The notes below the pieces were generated by a model that saw nothing but the letters and a program-made list of their open reading frames with translations, was not told the DNA's origin and searched no databases. DNA of 64,000 bases, taken from NCBI GenBank assembly GCA_007570785.1, contig ML660777.1:5836587-5900586 (forward strand). The letters run 5' to 3'. This stretch comes from Antilocapra americana. Lineage: Eukaryota > Chordata > Mammalia > Artiodactyla > Antilocapridae. A program made the translations under genes and the position numbers. This document shows, piece by piece, positions 23,264 through 33,643 of this stretch; positions within the stretch are counted from its first letter, which is position 1, and the number at the start of each line of letters is the position of its first letter.

Positions 23264-24317
23264 GGAAAAATAAAGGACCTAAAACAGGGTCTCTGAGTAT
23301 GCCCAGGGCCTGTCTCTTTTAGCAGCTCTCTTGAACCTGCTAAATATGACTTTACCTTGTGCCCAGCACAGGCAACTGTAGAGTTTGTGGGGTTCTTCTT
23401 TTTGCTTTCTTTCAGACCATTTTTCTCATGGCCTGTGAGGATGGACAGAAGTTCTCCAGGTACCCTTGCCAACATCAGGTCAATCAATGTATGTATAGGA
23501 AAATCTAGAGATTTGAGGAATGTTGCCATGAAGAACAAATAGGAATATATAACATTTCCACCCAAAGAATAACTAGATCCTCATGGAAGTTTTTTTAATC
23601 AGGCACTCAGAGTGTGGTTTCTGGACCAATGATGGCTGTTGTCCACAGAGATGTAAGCACCAACAAAAACAAATGCCACACGAGGAAGAAAGGCATGTTC
23701 TCCTATGGTTTCCTTTCTGCCTGAGACATAATTATAAGCAAATAATTCTGGAAACAACAGGAACTATCCTGTAACCACAAGGCACTAACTTTAAAGGCCA
23801 ACATAGTAAGGGTGACAGTTCAGAAACTTAGAAGAAACGAGGTCCTTGGCGACATCATTGAGCAACTGAAATAACATCAGAAACACTTCTTTGACCTCTT
23901 TATGTGAAAAAATAAACTCCTAATTTTTCAAGTCATTGGTCATGTTTCTGTTACTTGAAGTGAAAAGTTTTCTGAGTAATTCACTCTTTGATGTTTTTCC
24001 TGCTTTTCTCATGAATCTAGACTTACCCCTTTCTCTTTCCCCACAATTCTAAACCCTAGCTTTCCTGCAAAGTACAGTTCAGTCAGAGGAGAGATTCTTT
24101 TTCCAGAGCTGGAGGTAACCTTATCTTCTCTCTCTAGTAGATGAAGGAACCAAGGGAGGGAGAAGTTCAAATATTTCACCAGAATATATACCAACTGGGT
24201 GCTGGCACCTAATTCTTCTGATTCCTAATCCTGGAACTGTAACTCCCTGAGAGTTCTGATATGTGGGAAATAACTCTGAGCGAAATACGTTGAGGGATCA
24301 TATCATTTTTGATTTTA
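23264..24317. other. Unassigned single-copy-like sequence
   Basis: No repeat, exon or RNA recognised; open frames are under 70 codons. Confidence 0.4.
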
Positions 24318-24385
24318 TAGGCTCAGTCTCTAGCACAGTGACTATACAAAGGTTCTTACAAAGGTTTGTTAAATAAATAAATGCA
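24318..24385 (+). repeat. L2-type LINE 3' end (first)
   Basis: 'ggctcagtctctagcacagtg' leading to 'ggtttgttaaataaataaat' matches the end of the old mammalian L2 LINE. A second, fuller end follows at once. Confidence 0.5.
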
Positions 24386-24395
24386 GCACCAACTA

Positions 24396-24510
24396 CATCA
24401 TAAGCTCCATGAGATGACTTCTCCCTAATTGGCTCCTCGGGACCCAGGATGGTGCATGGCACACAGTAGATGCTCAATAAAATATTTGAGTCGTTGAATG
24501 AAATTGCTAA
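24396..24510 (+). repeat. L2 LINE 3' end (second)
   Basis: 'cataagctccatgagatgac', 'ggcacacagtagatgctcaa' and 'aaatatttgagtcgttgaat' give the classic L2 terminal pattern. Confidence 0.75.
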
Positions 24511-24542
24511 TAAGTGTGATGCCATCTTTAAGGAGTAAGGGA

Positions 24543-24832
24543 GGACCTCCCTGGTGGTTCAGTGGTAAAGAATCCTCCTGGTAATCAGGGGACACGAGTT
24601 TGATCCCTGGTCTGGGAAGATCCCACGTGTCCTGGAGCAACTAAGCCCACGCACCACAACTACTCAGCCTGTGCTCTAGAGCCTGGGAACTGCAACTATT
24701 GAGCCCACGTGCTGCAACTACTGAAGCCTGCATGCTCTAGAGCCCGTATCTGCCACAAGGGAAGCCACTGCAATGAGAAGGTCATGCATGGTAGTGAAGC
24801 CCCAGCATCGCCAAATATAAATACATAACATC
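24543..24832 (+). mobile_element. CHR-2-type tRNA SINE, long form
   Basis: 'gacctccctggtggttcagt', B-box-like 'gtttgatccctgg', then the repeated arms 'caactaagcccacgcaccac', 'tgtgctctagagcctgggaa', 'aagccactgcaatgagaagg', and a short A/T tail. It is close to the full-length arrangement, 3' to the L2 ends. Confidence 0.9.
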
Positions 24833-24954
24833 AAAACAGAGTGAGAGATTAACAAGTCAAAGGCGCTGAAATCAAAACATTAGATACTTAATATCAAGAA
24901 CGGGGCAATACACACAGAAAATTAAACTCTTGCACTCAGGAGCCAGTGGGTGGG

Positions 24955-25195
24955 GTTTAGATTTCAGCATGGTCACTGACTAGCAGAACAGTCATGGACA
25001 AGTTTGAGCCCCAATTTCCTTACAGGCAGAAGCAGAAATAGGAACAGTACCTCTTTCATGTTTGTTTTTTTTTCCCCCCTGAGGATAAAATGGAATCATG
25101 TGAACATGAAAGAGGTAGCACAGTGCCTGGTATGTAGAAAAACATTAATATATATATATTCACTATTATTATCGTCTATGCTTTTGGTGCAAATA
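24955..25195 (+). repeat. MIR SINE
   Basis: 'gtcactgactagcagaacag', 'gccccaatttccttacaggc', 'agcacagtgcctggtatgta' in MIR order, with a T/C-run insertion in the middle at 25064-25080. Confidence 0.65.
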
Positions 25196-25317
25196 ACATT
25201 TGTTAAAGAGGTGTGAGAAAGGAATATAGTTTAGTACAGACAAAGCAGTGCCTTCGGGGTTGACTTGATGCAAATGGGTTATAATTAGGGGGTGCTTTTT
25301 TCGTGTAGGTAGCTCAT

Positions 25318-25915
25318 TTTATTTACAGTTTGAAGAAGGAGAAAGCTAAGCAGATGGCCTGGTGACACAATGGGCTGCAGCCTACTGTTGCTGGAGCTTG
25401 TAGAAATGGAACCCCATGGCTGCCAGCTTGGATGAACTTCAAACAAGTCCCACAAAAAGCGTAACTCACCCAAGAGGGGGTAGGAACTTGGTGTGAGGCT
25501 CTCGAAAGAGCAAAGAACACGATCATTATGCTCGTGGCAGCCTGACGCAGCGCTGGGGTCCGGCCCGAGACCGGATGGGAAGCTGGTGTCAGAAAACCAC
25601 AGTCAGACAGCGAGTTCACCCCGCGGAGGGAGTTCAGGGATGGACGTCTTTGAAAACCCCTGACTCCAGAATAACGACAAATTACCAACAGATGGCTTGA
25701 GTCTTGGAAGCGGAGTCCTAGTGGAGCATCTGCAAACCCGCGGCCAAGGTCCTGCCCTGCTGGGCTGAACGGGCAGACGCGGCCCCGGCCCAGATGACCA
25801 CGAAGGTCACCGGGAGGGACACCAGCTGTAAGGAGGGAGTTGGTACAGCCTGCAAGGCCCACAGAGGCTTTCCAGGGTCAAACACACCAGAGTATCCTGG
25901 CCGGGTAAACCTGAC
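25318..25915. other. CpG-rich block, identity unknown
   Basis: By hand count about 22 CpG dinucleotides lie in 25501-25812, in a window otherwise poor in CpG; examples are 'ccccgcggaggg', 'acgcggccccggcccag' and 'aacccgcggcc'. On the minus strand one frame stays open for 179 codons (25323-25862), and its TAA stop runs into an AATAAA at 25318-25323. I recognise no domain in that product and no family for the DNA. Options are a CpG-island promoter or first exon, a young LTR, a processed gene copy, or a GC-rich single-copy patch. GC-rich DNA lengthens chance open frames, so coding is not claimed. Confidence 0.4.
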
Positions 25916-26449
25916 AGTTTGAGGGGGACGTACTGGTTCAAGAAAAGAAGAATGTATCAGGGGAGGAGGGAAGGAAGCTGGAGAGTCTGGGGAGGCATTT
26001 AGCAGGAACAAAAAGCTCCTGGTCATCATTCTGGGAGCTTATGGGAGACACTTTGTTTCTCACACACAGGTTTAGCTTCCAATCAAATCGTCCTATGGAT
26101 ATGTATATTTCCTGCCTATTTTCCCTGCCATTATTTTATAAAATAAAGCCAAGTGCAAAACCCTATGCAAAAATATCCAAGTAAATCAGGAGTATTTTTC
26201 TCTTCCCAACAACATAGAAATGCATAATGTGTGCCCACACACAGACATGCAATGATGAAAAGGGAATAAGAAATTCTATTTTAAAAAACTCTTGCACAGA
26301 ATAAAGTCCTCAAGGAGTTCCATCTGAAGACAAAGCCTGTCTTCTGAGGTTCCACCTTCCACACGTTCTACTCCCTTACCTTGTCTGTGACCATTCCCTG
26401 ACCCACTTCTGCTACTTGAATATCAGCTCCTCTAAAGTCAGCATCAGGG
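25916..26449. other. Unassigned sequence before the L1 5' end
   Basis: No repeat or gene recognised. A second minus-strand frame (25718-26029, 103 codons) overlaps the CpG block and has no known domain. Confidence 0.35.
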
Positions 26450-27094
26450 GCTGGTCCTAAGATGGTGGAGGAATAGGACAGGAGACCACTTTCTCCCCCA
26501 GAAATTTATCGAAAGAACATTTGAACACTGAGAAAATTCCACAGAACAACTTCTGAATGCTGGCAGAGGACATCAGGCACCCAGAAAGGCAGCCCATTGT
26601 TTTCGAAAGGGGATGGAGGAGTCTTGAGGCTACTGTAAGAATAAGACTGAAAACCAGAGGCAGGAGGCTTAAGTCCAAAACCTGAAAATACCGCAGAACT
26701 CCTGACTCCAGCGAACATTAATCAATAAGAGTTCATCAAAATCTTCCACACCTACACTGAAACCAAGCACCACCCAAGGGCCAACAAGTTTCAGAGTAAA
26801 ATATACCACACAAATTCTCCAGCAACGCAGGAACATAGCCCTGAGCATCAATATACAGGCTGCCCAAAGTCACACCAAAACCTACAGACATCTCAAAGCT
26901 CACTACTGGACATTTGATTGCACTCCAGAGAGAAGAAATCCAGCTCCACCCACGAGAACACCGATGCAAGCTTCCCTAACCAGGAAACCTTGACAAGCCA
27001 CCTGTCCAACCCCACCCACAGCGAGGAACCTCCACAATAAAGAGGAACCACAAACTGCCGGAAAGACCACCCAAAACACAGCAATCTAAACAAG

Positions 27095-28017
27095 ATGAAA
27101 AGGCAGAGAAATACCCAGCAGGTAAAGGAACAGAATAAATGCCCACCAAACCAAACAAAAGAGGAAGAGATAGGGAATCTATCTGATAAAGAATTCAGAA
27201 TAATGATAGTGAAAAATGATCCAAAATCTTGAAAATAAAATGGAGTTACAGATAAATAACCTGGAGACAAGGATTCAGAAGATGCAAGGAATGTTTAACA
27301 AGGATCTAGAAGAAATAAAAAAGAGTTAATATATAATGAATAACACAATAAATGAGATTAAAAACACTCTGGAGGGAACCAACAGTAGAATAATGGCGGC
27401 AGAAGATAGGATAAGTGAGGTAGAAGATAGAATGGTAGAAATAAATGAAGCAGAGAGAAAAAAAGAAAAAGAATTAAAAGAAATGAGGACAACCTCAGAG
27501 ACCTCTGGGACAATGTTAAACGCCCCAACATTCGAATCACAGGAGTCCCAGAAGAAGACAAGAAGAAAGACAAACAGAAAATACTTGCGGAGATAATAGT
27601 TAAAACTTCCCTAAAATGGGGAAGAAAATAGTCACCCAGGTCCAAGAAACCCAGAGAGTCCCAAACAGGATAAATCCAAGGCAAAACACCCCAAGACACA
27701 TATTAATCAAATTAACAAAGACCAGACACAAAGAACAAACGTTAAAAGCAGCAAGGGAAAAACAACAAATAATACACAAGGGGGATTCCCATAAGGATAA
27801 CAGCTGATCTTTCAATAGAAACTCTTCAGGCCAGAAGGGAATGGCAGGACATACTTAAAGTGATGAAAGAGAAAAACCTACAGCCCAGATTACTGTACCA
27901 GCAAGGATCTCATTAACCTATGAAGGAGAAATCAAAAGCTTTACAGACAAGCAAAAGCTGAGAGAATTCAGCACCACCAAACCAGCTCTCCAACAAATGC
28001 TAAAGGATCTTCTCTAG
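27095..28017 (+). pseudogene. L1 ORF1 (broken)
   Basis: The ATG at 27095 starts 'MKRQRNTQQVKEQNK'. ORF1p is an RNA-binding chaperone with an N-terminal coiled coil, an RRM and a C-terminal domain. All three regions can be followed by eye: the coiled coil (RISEVEDRMVEINEAERKKE), the RRM region and 'REKNLQP'-like C-terminal part up to TAG 28015-28017. An extra A near 27212 shifts the frame, a TAA lies at 27327-27329, and further frame changes occur near 27470, 27600 and 27785. The gene is dead. Confidence 0.9.
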
Positions 28018-28068
28018 ACAGGAAACACAGAAACGGTGTATAAACTTGAACCCAAAACAACAAAGTAA

Positions 28069-29418
28069 ATGGCAATGGAATCATATTTATCAATAATTAC
28101 CTTAAATGTGAATGGGTTGACTCCCGCAACCAAAAGACAAAGACTGGCTGAATGGATACAAAAACAAGACCCCTATATATGTTGTCTACAAGAGACCCAC
28201 CTCGAAACAAGGGACACATACAGACTGAAGGTGAAGGGCTGGAAAAAGATATTCCACGCAAATAGAGACCAAAAGAAAGCAGGAGTAGCAATATTCATAT
28301 CAGATAAAATAGACTTTAAAATAAAGGCTGTGAAAAGAGACAAAGAAGGTCACTACATAACAATCAAAGGATCAATCCAAGAAGAAGATATAACAATTAT
28401 AAATATATATGCATCCAACATAGGAGCACTGCAATATGTAAGACAAATGCTAACAAGTATGAAAGGGGAAATTAACAATGACACAATAATAGTGGGAGAC
28501 TTTAATACCCCACTTGCACCTATGGATAGATCAACTAAACAGAAAATTAACAAGGAAACACAAACTTGAAATGATACAATAGACCAGTTAGACCTAATTG
28601 ATATCTATAAGACATTTCACCCCAAAACAATGAATTTCACCTTTTTCTCAAATGCACATGGAACCTTCTCCAGGATAGATCATATCCTGGTCCATAAATC
28701 TAGCCTTGGTAAATTAAAAAAAATTGAAATCATTCCAATCATCTTTTCTGATCACAATGCAGTAAGATTAGATGTCAATTACAGGAGAAAAGCTATTAAA
28801 AATTCCAACATATGGAGGCTGAATAACATGCTGCTAAATGTTGATTTGTGATCTGAACCAATAAATCACAGAAGAAATCAAAAAAGAAATCAAAATATGC
28901 ATAGAAACGAATGAAAATGAAAACACAACAACCCCAAACCTATGGGACACTGTAAAAGCAGTGCTAAGGGAAAAGTTCATAGCAATACAGGCTTACCTCA
29001 AGAAACAAGAAAAAAGTCAAATAAATAACCTAAACTCTACACCTAAAGCAACTAGAAAAGGAATAATAAATGAAGAACCCCAGGGTTAGTAGAAGGAAAG
29101 AAATCTTAAAAATTAGGACAGAAATAAATGCAAAAGAAACAAAAGAGACCATAGCAAAAATAAACAAAGCCAAAAGCTGCTTCTTTGAGAAGATAAATAA
29201 AATTGACAAACCCTTAGCCAGACTCATCAAGAAACAAAGGGAGAAGAATCACATCAACAAAATTAGAAATGAAAATGGAGAGATCACAACAGACAACAAA
29301 GGATCATAAGAGACTACTATCAGCAACTATGTGCCAATAAAATGGACAACTTGGAAGAAATGTACAAGTTCTTAGAAAAGTACAACTTTCCAAAATTGAA
29401 CCAGGAAGAAATAGAAAA
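28069..29418 (+). pseudogene. L1 ORF2 N-terminal remnant (endonuclease domain)
   Basis: The ATG at 28069 opens 166 codons of apurinic-type endonuclease domain. Visible conserved residues are the Asn in 'TLNVNGLT', the Glu in 'CLQETHL', 'VGDFNTPL' and, after an in-frame TGA at 28567-28569, 'RIDHIL' and the 'SDH' triad at about 28756-28767. An insertion near 28835-28860 disrupts the frame, and later pieces such as 29070-29309 are linker sequence before the RT. The RT domain is absent because the element ends at about 29418. Confidence 0.9.
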
Positions 29419-29862
29419 TCATAACATATATATATACCTATGTTAATGTATATGTTTCAGTGCTACTCTCTCAAATCATCCCACCCTTTCCTTTCCCCAC
29501 TATGTTCAAAAGTCTGTCCTTTATGTCTGTGTCTCCTTTGTTGCCCTGAAAATAGGATCATCAGTATGAGCTTTCTAGATTCCATGTATTATGCATTAAT
29601 ATATGATGTCTTTCTTTTTCTGACTTACTTCACTGTGTAACAGGCTTTAGGTTCATCCACCTCATTAGAACTGATTCAAATACATTCTTTTAGATAGCTT
29701 AGTAATATTCCATTGTGTATACATACCACAACTTCTTTATCCATTCATCTGCCGATGGACATCTACATGGTTGCCATGTCTCAGCTATTGTAAATAGTGC
29801 TGCAGTGAATATTGGAGTACATGTGTCTTTTTCAATTATGGCTTCCTTGGGGTAAAAGGACA
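29419..29862 (-). mobile_element. Older L1 ORF2 end and 3'UTR, antisense
   Basis: The plus strand shows reversed L1 sequence: 'tgacttacttcactgtgtaa', 'tattccattgtgtatacata', 'tattgtaaatagtgctgcag', 'tgtgtctttttcaattatgg'. It is more diverged than the L1 at 4160 and 21688. It abuts the truncated 3' side of the sense L1 with no visible tail between them. Confidence 0.85.
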
Positions 29863-30225
29863 GTGACTGCGAGCTCAGCATAGAATAATCCTTTGCTGCT
29901 ATTATGTATCATAGAATATTCACCCCCAAGAGTGAAAGGCCACTTTCTAAATTCATGGTCCAAGTTTTTCTGTTCCACTCTGTTATCACTAGTGTTGGTT
30001 TAGGCTCTTGAGTCTAGTTTGGATCTATTCTTCCCTATTAAAGGATCCTAATTGGGATTTGTCTGAGGAATCCTCACTCACCCCAATAGAAAAAGAACAT
30101 GTGAAAACCTACCTTAAGTGAAAGGAGGATTCTGAGAGGTGACACTAGTTGGATTAATTCTTTTTTTCCCTCTCTGCTATATTTCTCTAGCAATTAACAC
30201 CCTCCCCCCCTTCCCTCCGCATATA
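29863..30225. other. Unassigned sequence
   Basis: Nothing recognised. Confidence 0.4.
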
Positions 30226-30340
30226 ATGGAGAAGGAAATGGTAAACCACTCCAGTATGCTTGTGTGGAAAATCTCATGGATGGAGGAGCCCGGTGGACTG
30301 CAGTCCACGAGATCACAAAGAGTCACGCATGACTGAACAA
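30226..30340 (+). mobile_element. Bov-A monomer SINE
   Basis: Only the BovB-derived half is present: 'ggagaaggaaatggtaaacc', 'ggaggagcccggtggactgc', ending 'catgactgaacaactatc'. The tRNA-like head is lacking. It lies about 25 bases upstream of an antisense BovB. Confidence 0.85.
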
Positions 30341-30367
30341 CTATCACCCACCGCCGTCCCCCTTGCC

Positions 30368-31491
30368 CAGTTCAGTTCAGTTCAGTCACAGTCGTGTCTG
30401 ACTCTTTGCGACCTCATGGACTGCAGCACGCCAGGCTTCCCTGTCCATCACTGACTCCCGGAGCTTGCACAAACTCATGTCCATTGAGTTGGTGATGCCA
30501 TCTAACCATCTCATCATCTGTCAGCCCCTCCTCCTGCCTTTAATCTTTCCCAGCATCAAGGTCTTTTCCAATGAGTCAGTTCTTTACATGAGGTGGCCAA
30601 AGGATTGGAGCTTCAGCTTCAACGTCAGTCCTTCCAGTGAATATTCAGGACTGATTTCCTTTAGGATGGACTGGCTGGATCTCCTTGCTGCCCAAGGGAC
30701 TCTCAAGAGTCTTCTCTAAAACCACAGTTCAAAAGCATCAATTCTTTAGCACTCAGCTTTCTTTATAGTTTAAGTCTCACATCCATGCATGACTACATGT
30801 CCTTGACTAGACGGACCTTTGTTGGCAAAGTAATGTCTCTGCTTTTTAATATGCTGTCTAGGTTGTTCATAACTTTCCTGCCAAGGAGTAAGCGTCTTTT
30901 AATTTCATGGCTGCAGTCACCATCTGCAGTGATTTTGGAGCCCCAAGAAATAAAGTCTGTCACTGTTACCAGTTTCCCCATCTATTTGCCATGAAGTGAT
31001 GGGACCAGATGCCATGATCTTAGTTTTCTAAATGTTGAGTTTTAAGACAACTTTTTTACTTTCCTCTTTCACTTTCATCAAGAAGCTCTTTAGTTCTTCT
31101 TCACTTTCTGCCATAGGGTGGTGTCATCTGAATATCTGAGGTTATTGATATTTCTCCCAGCAATCTTGATTCTAGCTTGTGCTTTATCCAGCCCAGAATT
31201 TTGTATGATGTACTCTGTATATAAGTGAAATAACCATGGTGACAATATACAGCCTTGATGTACTCCTTTTCCTATTTGGAACCAGTCTGTTGTTCCATGT
31301 CCAGTTCTAACTGTTGCTTCCTGACCTGCATACAGGTTTCTCAGGAAGCAGGTAAGGTGGTCTGGTATTCCCATCTCTTGAAGAATTTTCCACAATTTGT
31401 TGTGATCCACACAGTCAAAGGCTTGGGCATAGTCAATAAAGCAGAAGTAGATGTTTTCCTGGAACTCTCCTGATTTTTTGATGATCCATCA
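30368..31491 (-). mobile_element. BovB LINE, antisense, about 1.1 kb
   Basis: The longest BovB in the window. The plus strand starts with the reversed 'ttcag' tail repeats and extends through the whole C-terminal half of the RT ORF to beyond the catalytic motif, ending near 'gatttttgatgatcc'-like sequence where full elements continue. No convincing target-site duplication was found, so the 5' edge may be a truncation followed by decay. Confidence 0.93.
30410..31483 (-). pseudogene. BovB reverse transcriptase remnant
   Basis: The 106-codon frame at 31090-31410 carries RT palm motifs: 'GVHQGCILSPWLF' (motif B region) and 'NNLRYSDDTTLW', where the catalytic 'YADD' box reads 'YSDD'. Downstream, 30793-30981 keeps 'DSILKSRDITLPTKVRLVK'. 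The frames are separated by stops and indels. The element encodes the RTE-clade enzyme needed for its own and SINE mobilisation, but this copy cannot make it. Confidence 0.9.
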
Positions 31492-31807
31492 TCCCCCATA
31501 TAAAGACAAAACCTCCTGGTAAGTGCTCAATCAATATTTTCTTCTCTTTTGAGACAAAGTTCCTGAAAGGTCTCAAAGGCTGCAAAGCAAGTAGGAAAAT
31601 CTCAAAGATTTTCTCTTTTGGGGGGGAAACTCCCTAAAGAATACCCATCTGCTTATCACTAATCACTCTAATTCACCTTTGTAAGAAGACAGTAGTTGAC
31701 AAAAGCAACAGGAATAGATTGCATGCAGTTTTCCAGAACTTAACTATTCTTCCTTCTTTTTATGAGTGAGCAGGATGTGTGAAGAGATCATAAAAAGAAA
31801 TCTTTTA
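31492..31807. other. Unassigned sequence
   Basis: Nothing recognised; a G run (9 G) lies at 31621-31626 region. Confidence 0.35.
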
Positions 31808-31982
31808 CCAAGGGCTGGTGCACTGGAATGATCCAGAGGGATGGAATTGGAAGGTAGGTGGGAAGGGGATTCTGGAAGGGGAACACATGTATACCCATGG
31901 TGGATTCATGTCAATGTATGGCAAAACAAACACAATAATGTAAAGGAGAAATAAATTAATTAAAAATAAATAAATATAATAA
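31808..31982 (+). mobile_element. L1 3'-UTR end fragment
   Basis: 'gggctggtgcactggaatga', 'ggaacacatgtatacccatg', 'caatgtatggcaaaacaaac', 'aataatgtaaagg' and an A/T-rich tail. Only the terminal 3'UTR of a ruminant L1 is present, a very short 5'-truncated insertion. Confidence 0.9.
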
Positions 31983-32671
31983 AGGATTTACAAACTTAAT
32001 GTAAAAAAACTTCTTATATTAATACTCTATTTTCAATCTAAAAATCATTTCATGGACTATTAAAAAATCAATAATACCAGTAAAAAAAAAAAAAGGCATA
32101 CTGGCTAGTGTTTTAAAGGTAGGAAAAACTGTCACTGTCAGAGCCCAGGTTTTCCTCTCTTCCCTGTTACCCACTTCCACTAAGCCCCTGGCTACACCAG
32201 TCCCACAGGGCTGGGCAGAGGTGTGTTTTAGGAGGGCTTTGTTGTCAGAACATTATCCCTGTTGCTTGAGCACCATGGATAGATGCCAGGCAGGCACAGG
32301 AGCTGGCCTTCAAAAGCATCCAACTCAAAATGTAGATCACTAGAAAAAGCCTCTTCTAATTATTTACTGACTCAATAAACCACAGATATGATAAAGAACA
32401 GCAGTTATTCACAACTGGTCTGGCAAGGCTGAAGAGGTTCCCCAAGTACCTAAACAGGGTTCACTCCCCTCTTCTTTCTTATCTCCTCAATTTACTTATC
32501 ACTCCTCAATTTCCTGGGCTCTCATTTGAGCAAAATCAAGCAACCACGGTTATGTAATCCTAGGCCTTGATTTTGAAAGGTAAGAAACTGTACATTTTAA
32601 AATTCAGGTTTAAAATATAAGATTTGAGAAATGGCTGCAGTGTCTGGCAGAGTCATTGCTATGGTCCAAAT
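31983..32671. other. Unassigned single-copy-like sequence
   Basis: Nothing recognised apart from an A-run at 32082-32093. Confidence 0.4.
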
Positions 32672-32818
32672 CCCGAGATGTTATACTGAATGGAGTCAGG
32701 CAGACAGAGAAAGACAAACACCATATGGAATCTAGAAACGGGTAAAAGTGAACTTACGTACAAATCAGGAAGAGAGTGACATTTGTAGAACACAGATCTA
32801 CAGTTACCAGGAGGTGGA
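32672..32818 (+). mobile_element. Old L1 ORF2-end/3'UTR fragment
   Basis: 'gaatggagtcaggcagacag', 'caccatatggaatctagaaa', 'acagatctacagttaccagg' resemble the end of ORF2 and start of 3'UTR of an older L1. It is cut by the antisense SINE that follows. Confidence 0.5.
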
Positions 32819-33034
32819 GTGCTGTGCTGTGCTAAGCTGCTACAGTCGTGTCTGACTCTTTGCAACCACATACACTTTAGCCCACTAGGCTCCCCTGTCC
32901 ATGAACTTCTCCAGGCAAGAGTACTGGGGTGGGTTGCCATTTCCTTCTCCAGGGAATCCTCCACACCCGGGGATCAAACCTGGCCTCTGGCATTTCAGGC
33001 AGACTCTTTACCAACTGAGCCACTGGGGGAGCTG
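32819..33034 (-). mobile_element. Bov-tA SINE, antisense
   Basis: 'gctaagctgctacagtcgtg', 'ctctccaggcaagagtactg'-type middle, reversed B-box region 'ggggatcaaacctgg' and head 'ggcagactctttaccaactg'. Confidence 0.95.
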
Positions 33035-33582
33035 TGGACATTAGGATCCTTTAAAGGATGTTAAACCTGGAAGTGACACAATCAGGTTGACATTTGAGAC
33101 TTCAAGAAGCTGATCTTCTAACCTAAGGGGGAAAGGAAGGAAGGGTATTGGGATGCAGACTCCAGCAAACAGTAAGTTAAGAGGAGTTATGTGAGTTTGG
33201 AACCACATTTTTAATTACCTTTAAATAAAATAGACACTAAGTTCATCAAATGTCATGTAGAATCTGATGTAATATTATTTTCTACCTCTGAATGAGGCCC
33301 TGTAAATGGGGCAGGCTGCATATGAAATAGTACCACAGTAAACAAGCAAAGTTCTTCCATGACTGTAGTCAAAAATCTTTTTTTTTCTGGGAGTGCCAAT
33401 CTCAGAAGCATCCAAATAATGAAACTGTTGTAAAAAGATTAAGAAAAAATTAATCAGTGGCATTGGCTTGATCATTTTCTGTGGACGGTGGTTTGCAGAG
33501 ATGGTGTTATCTGCTGAAATGAGAATGACAAGGTGGCAAGGCCACGGTGGCCCAGGCCACGGGAGGGACACAGTGACAACAC

Positions 33583-33643
33583 AGCAGGCTCTTTGTAAGG
33601 CAGGAGTGGTAGCACAGGCTCTCTGTAAGGCAGGGGAGGTGGT
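33583..33643. repeat. Imperfect tandem pair, about 30 bp
   Basis: 'caggctctttgtaaggcagg' is followed about 31 bases later by 'caggctctctgtaaggcagg', with similar flanks (agtggt versus ggaggt). Two units only. Confidence 0.75.

Larger units (their letters stand above)
26450..29418 (+). mobile_element. L1 5' part: 5'UTR, ORF1, partial ORF2 (no 3' end)
   Basis: It begins with the ruminant L1 5' start 'aagatggtggaggaatagga', retains about 640 bases of 5'UTR, the whole broken ORF1 and the first roughly 1.35 kb of ORF2, then stops at about 29418 and passes into an antisense older L1. The usual GC-rich middle of the 5'UTR is largely missing. No 3'UTR, poly(A) or target-site duplication can be assigned, which is the reverse of normal 5' truncation and implies a later deletion or recombination. 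Confidence 0.9.

Noticed and set aside
23068..23565. 165-codon minus-strand frame
   Set aside because: Its last third is the antisense of a Bov-tA SINE and the rest has no domain.
29419..29862. Twin-priming explanation for the sense/antisense L1 pair
   Set aside because: The order of the parts is wrong for twin priming and the antisense piece is visibly older.
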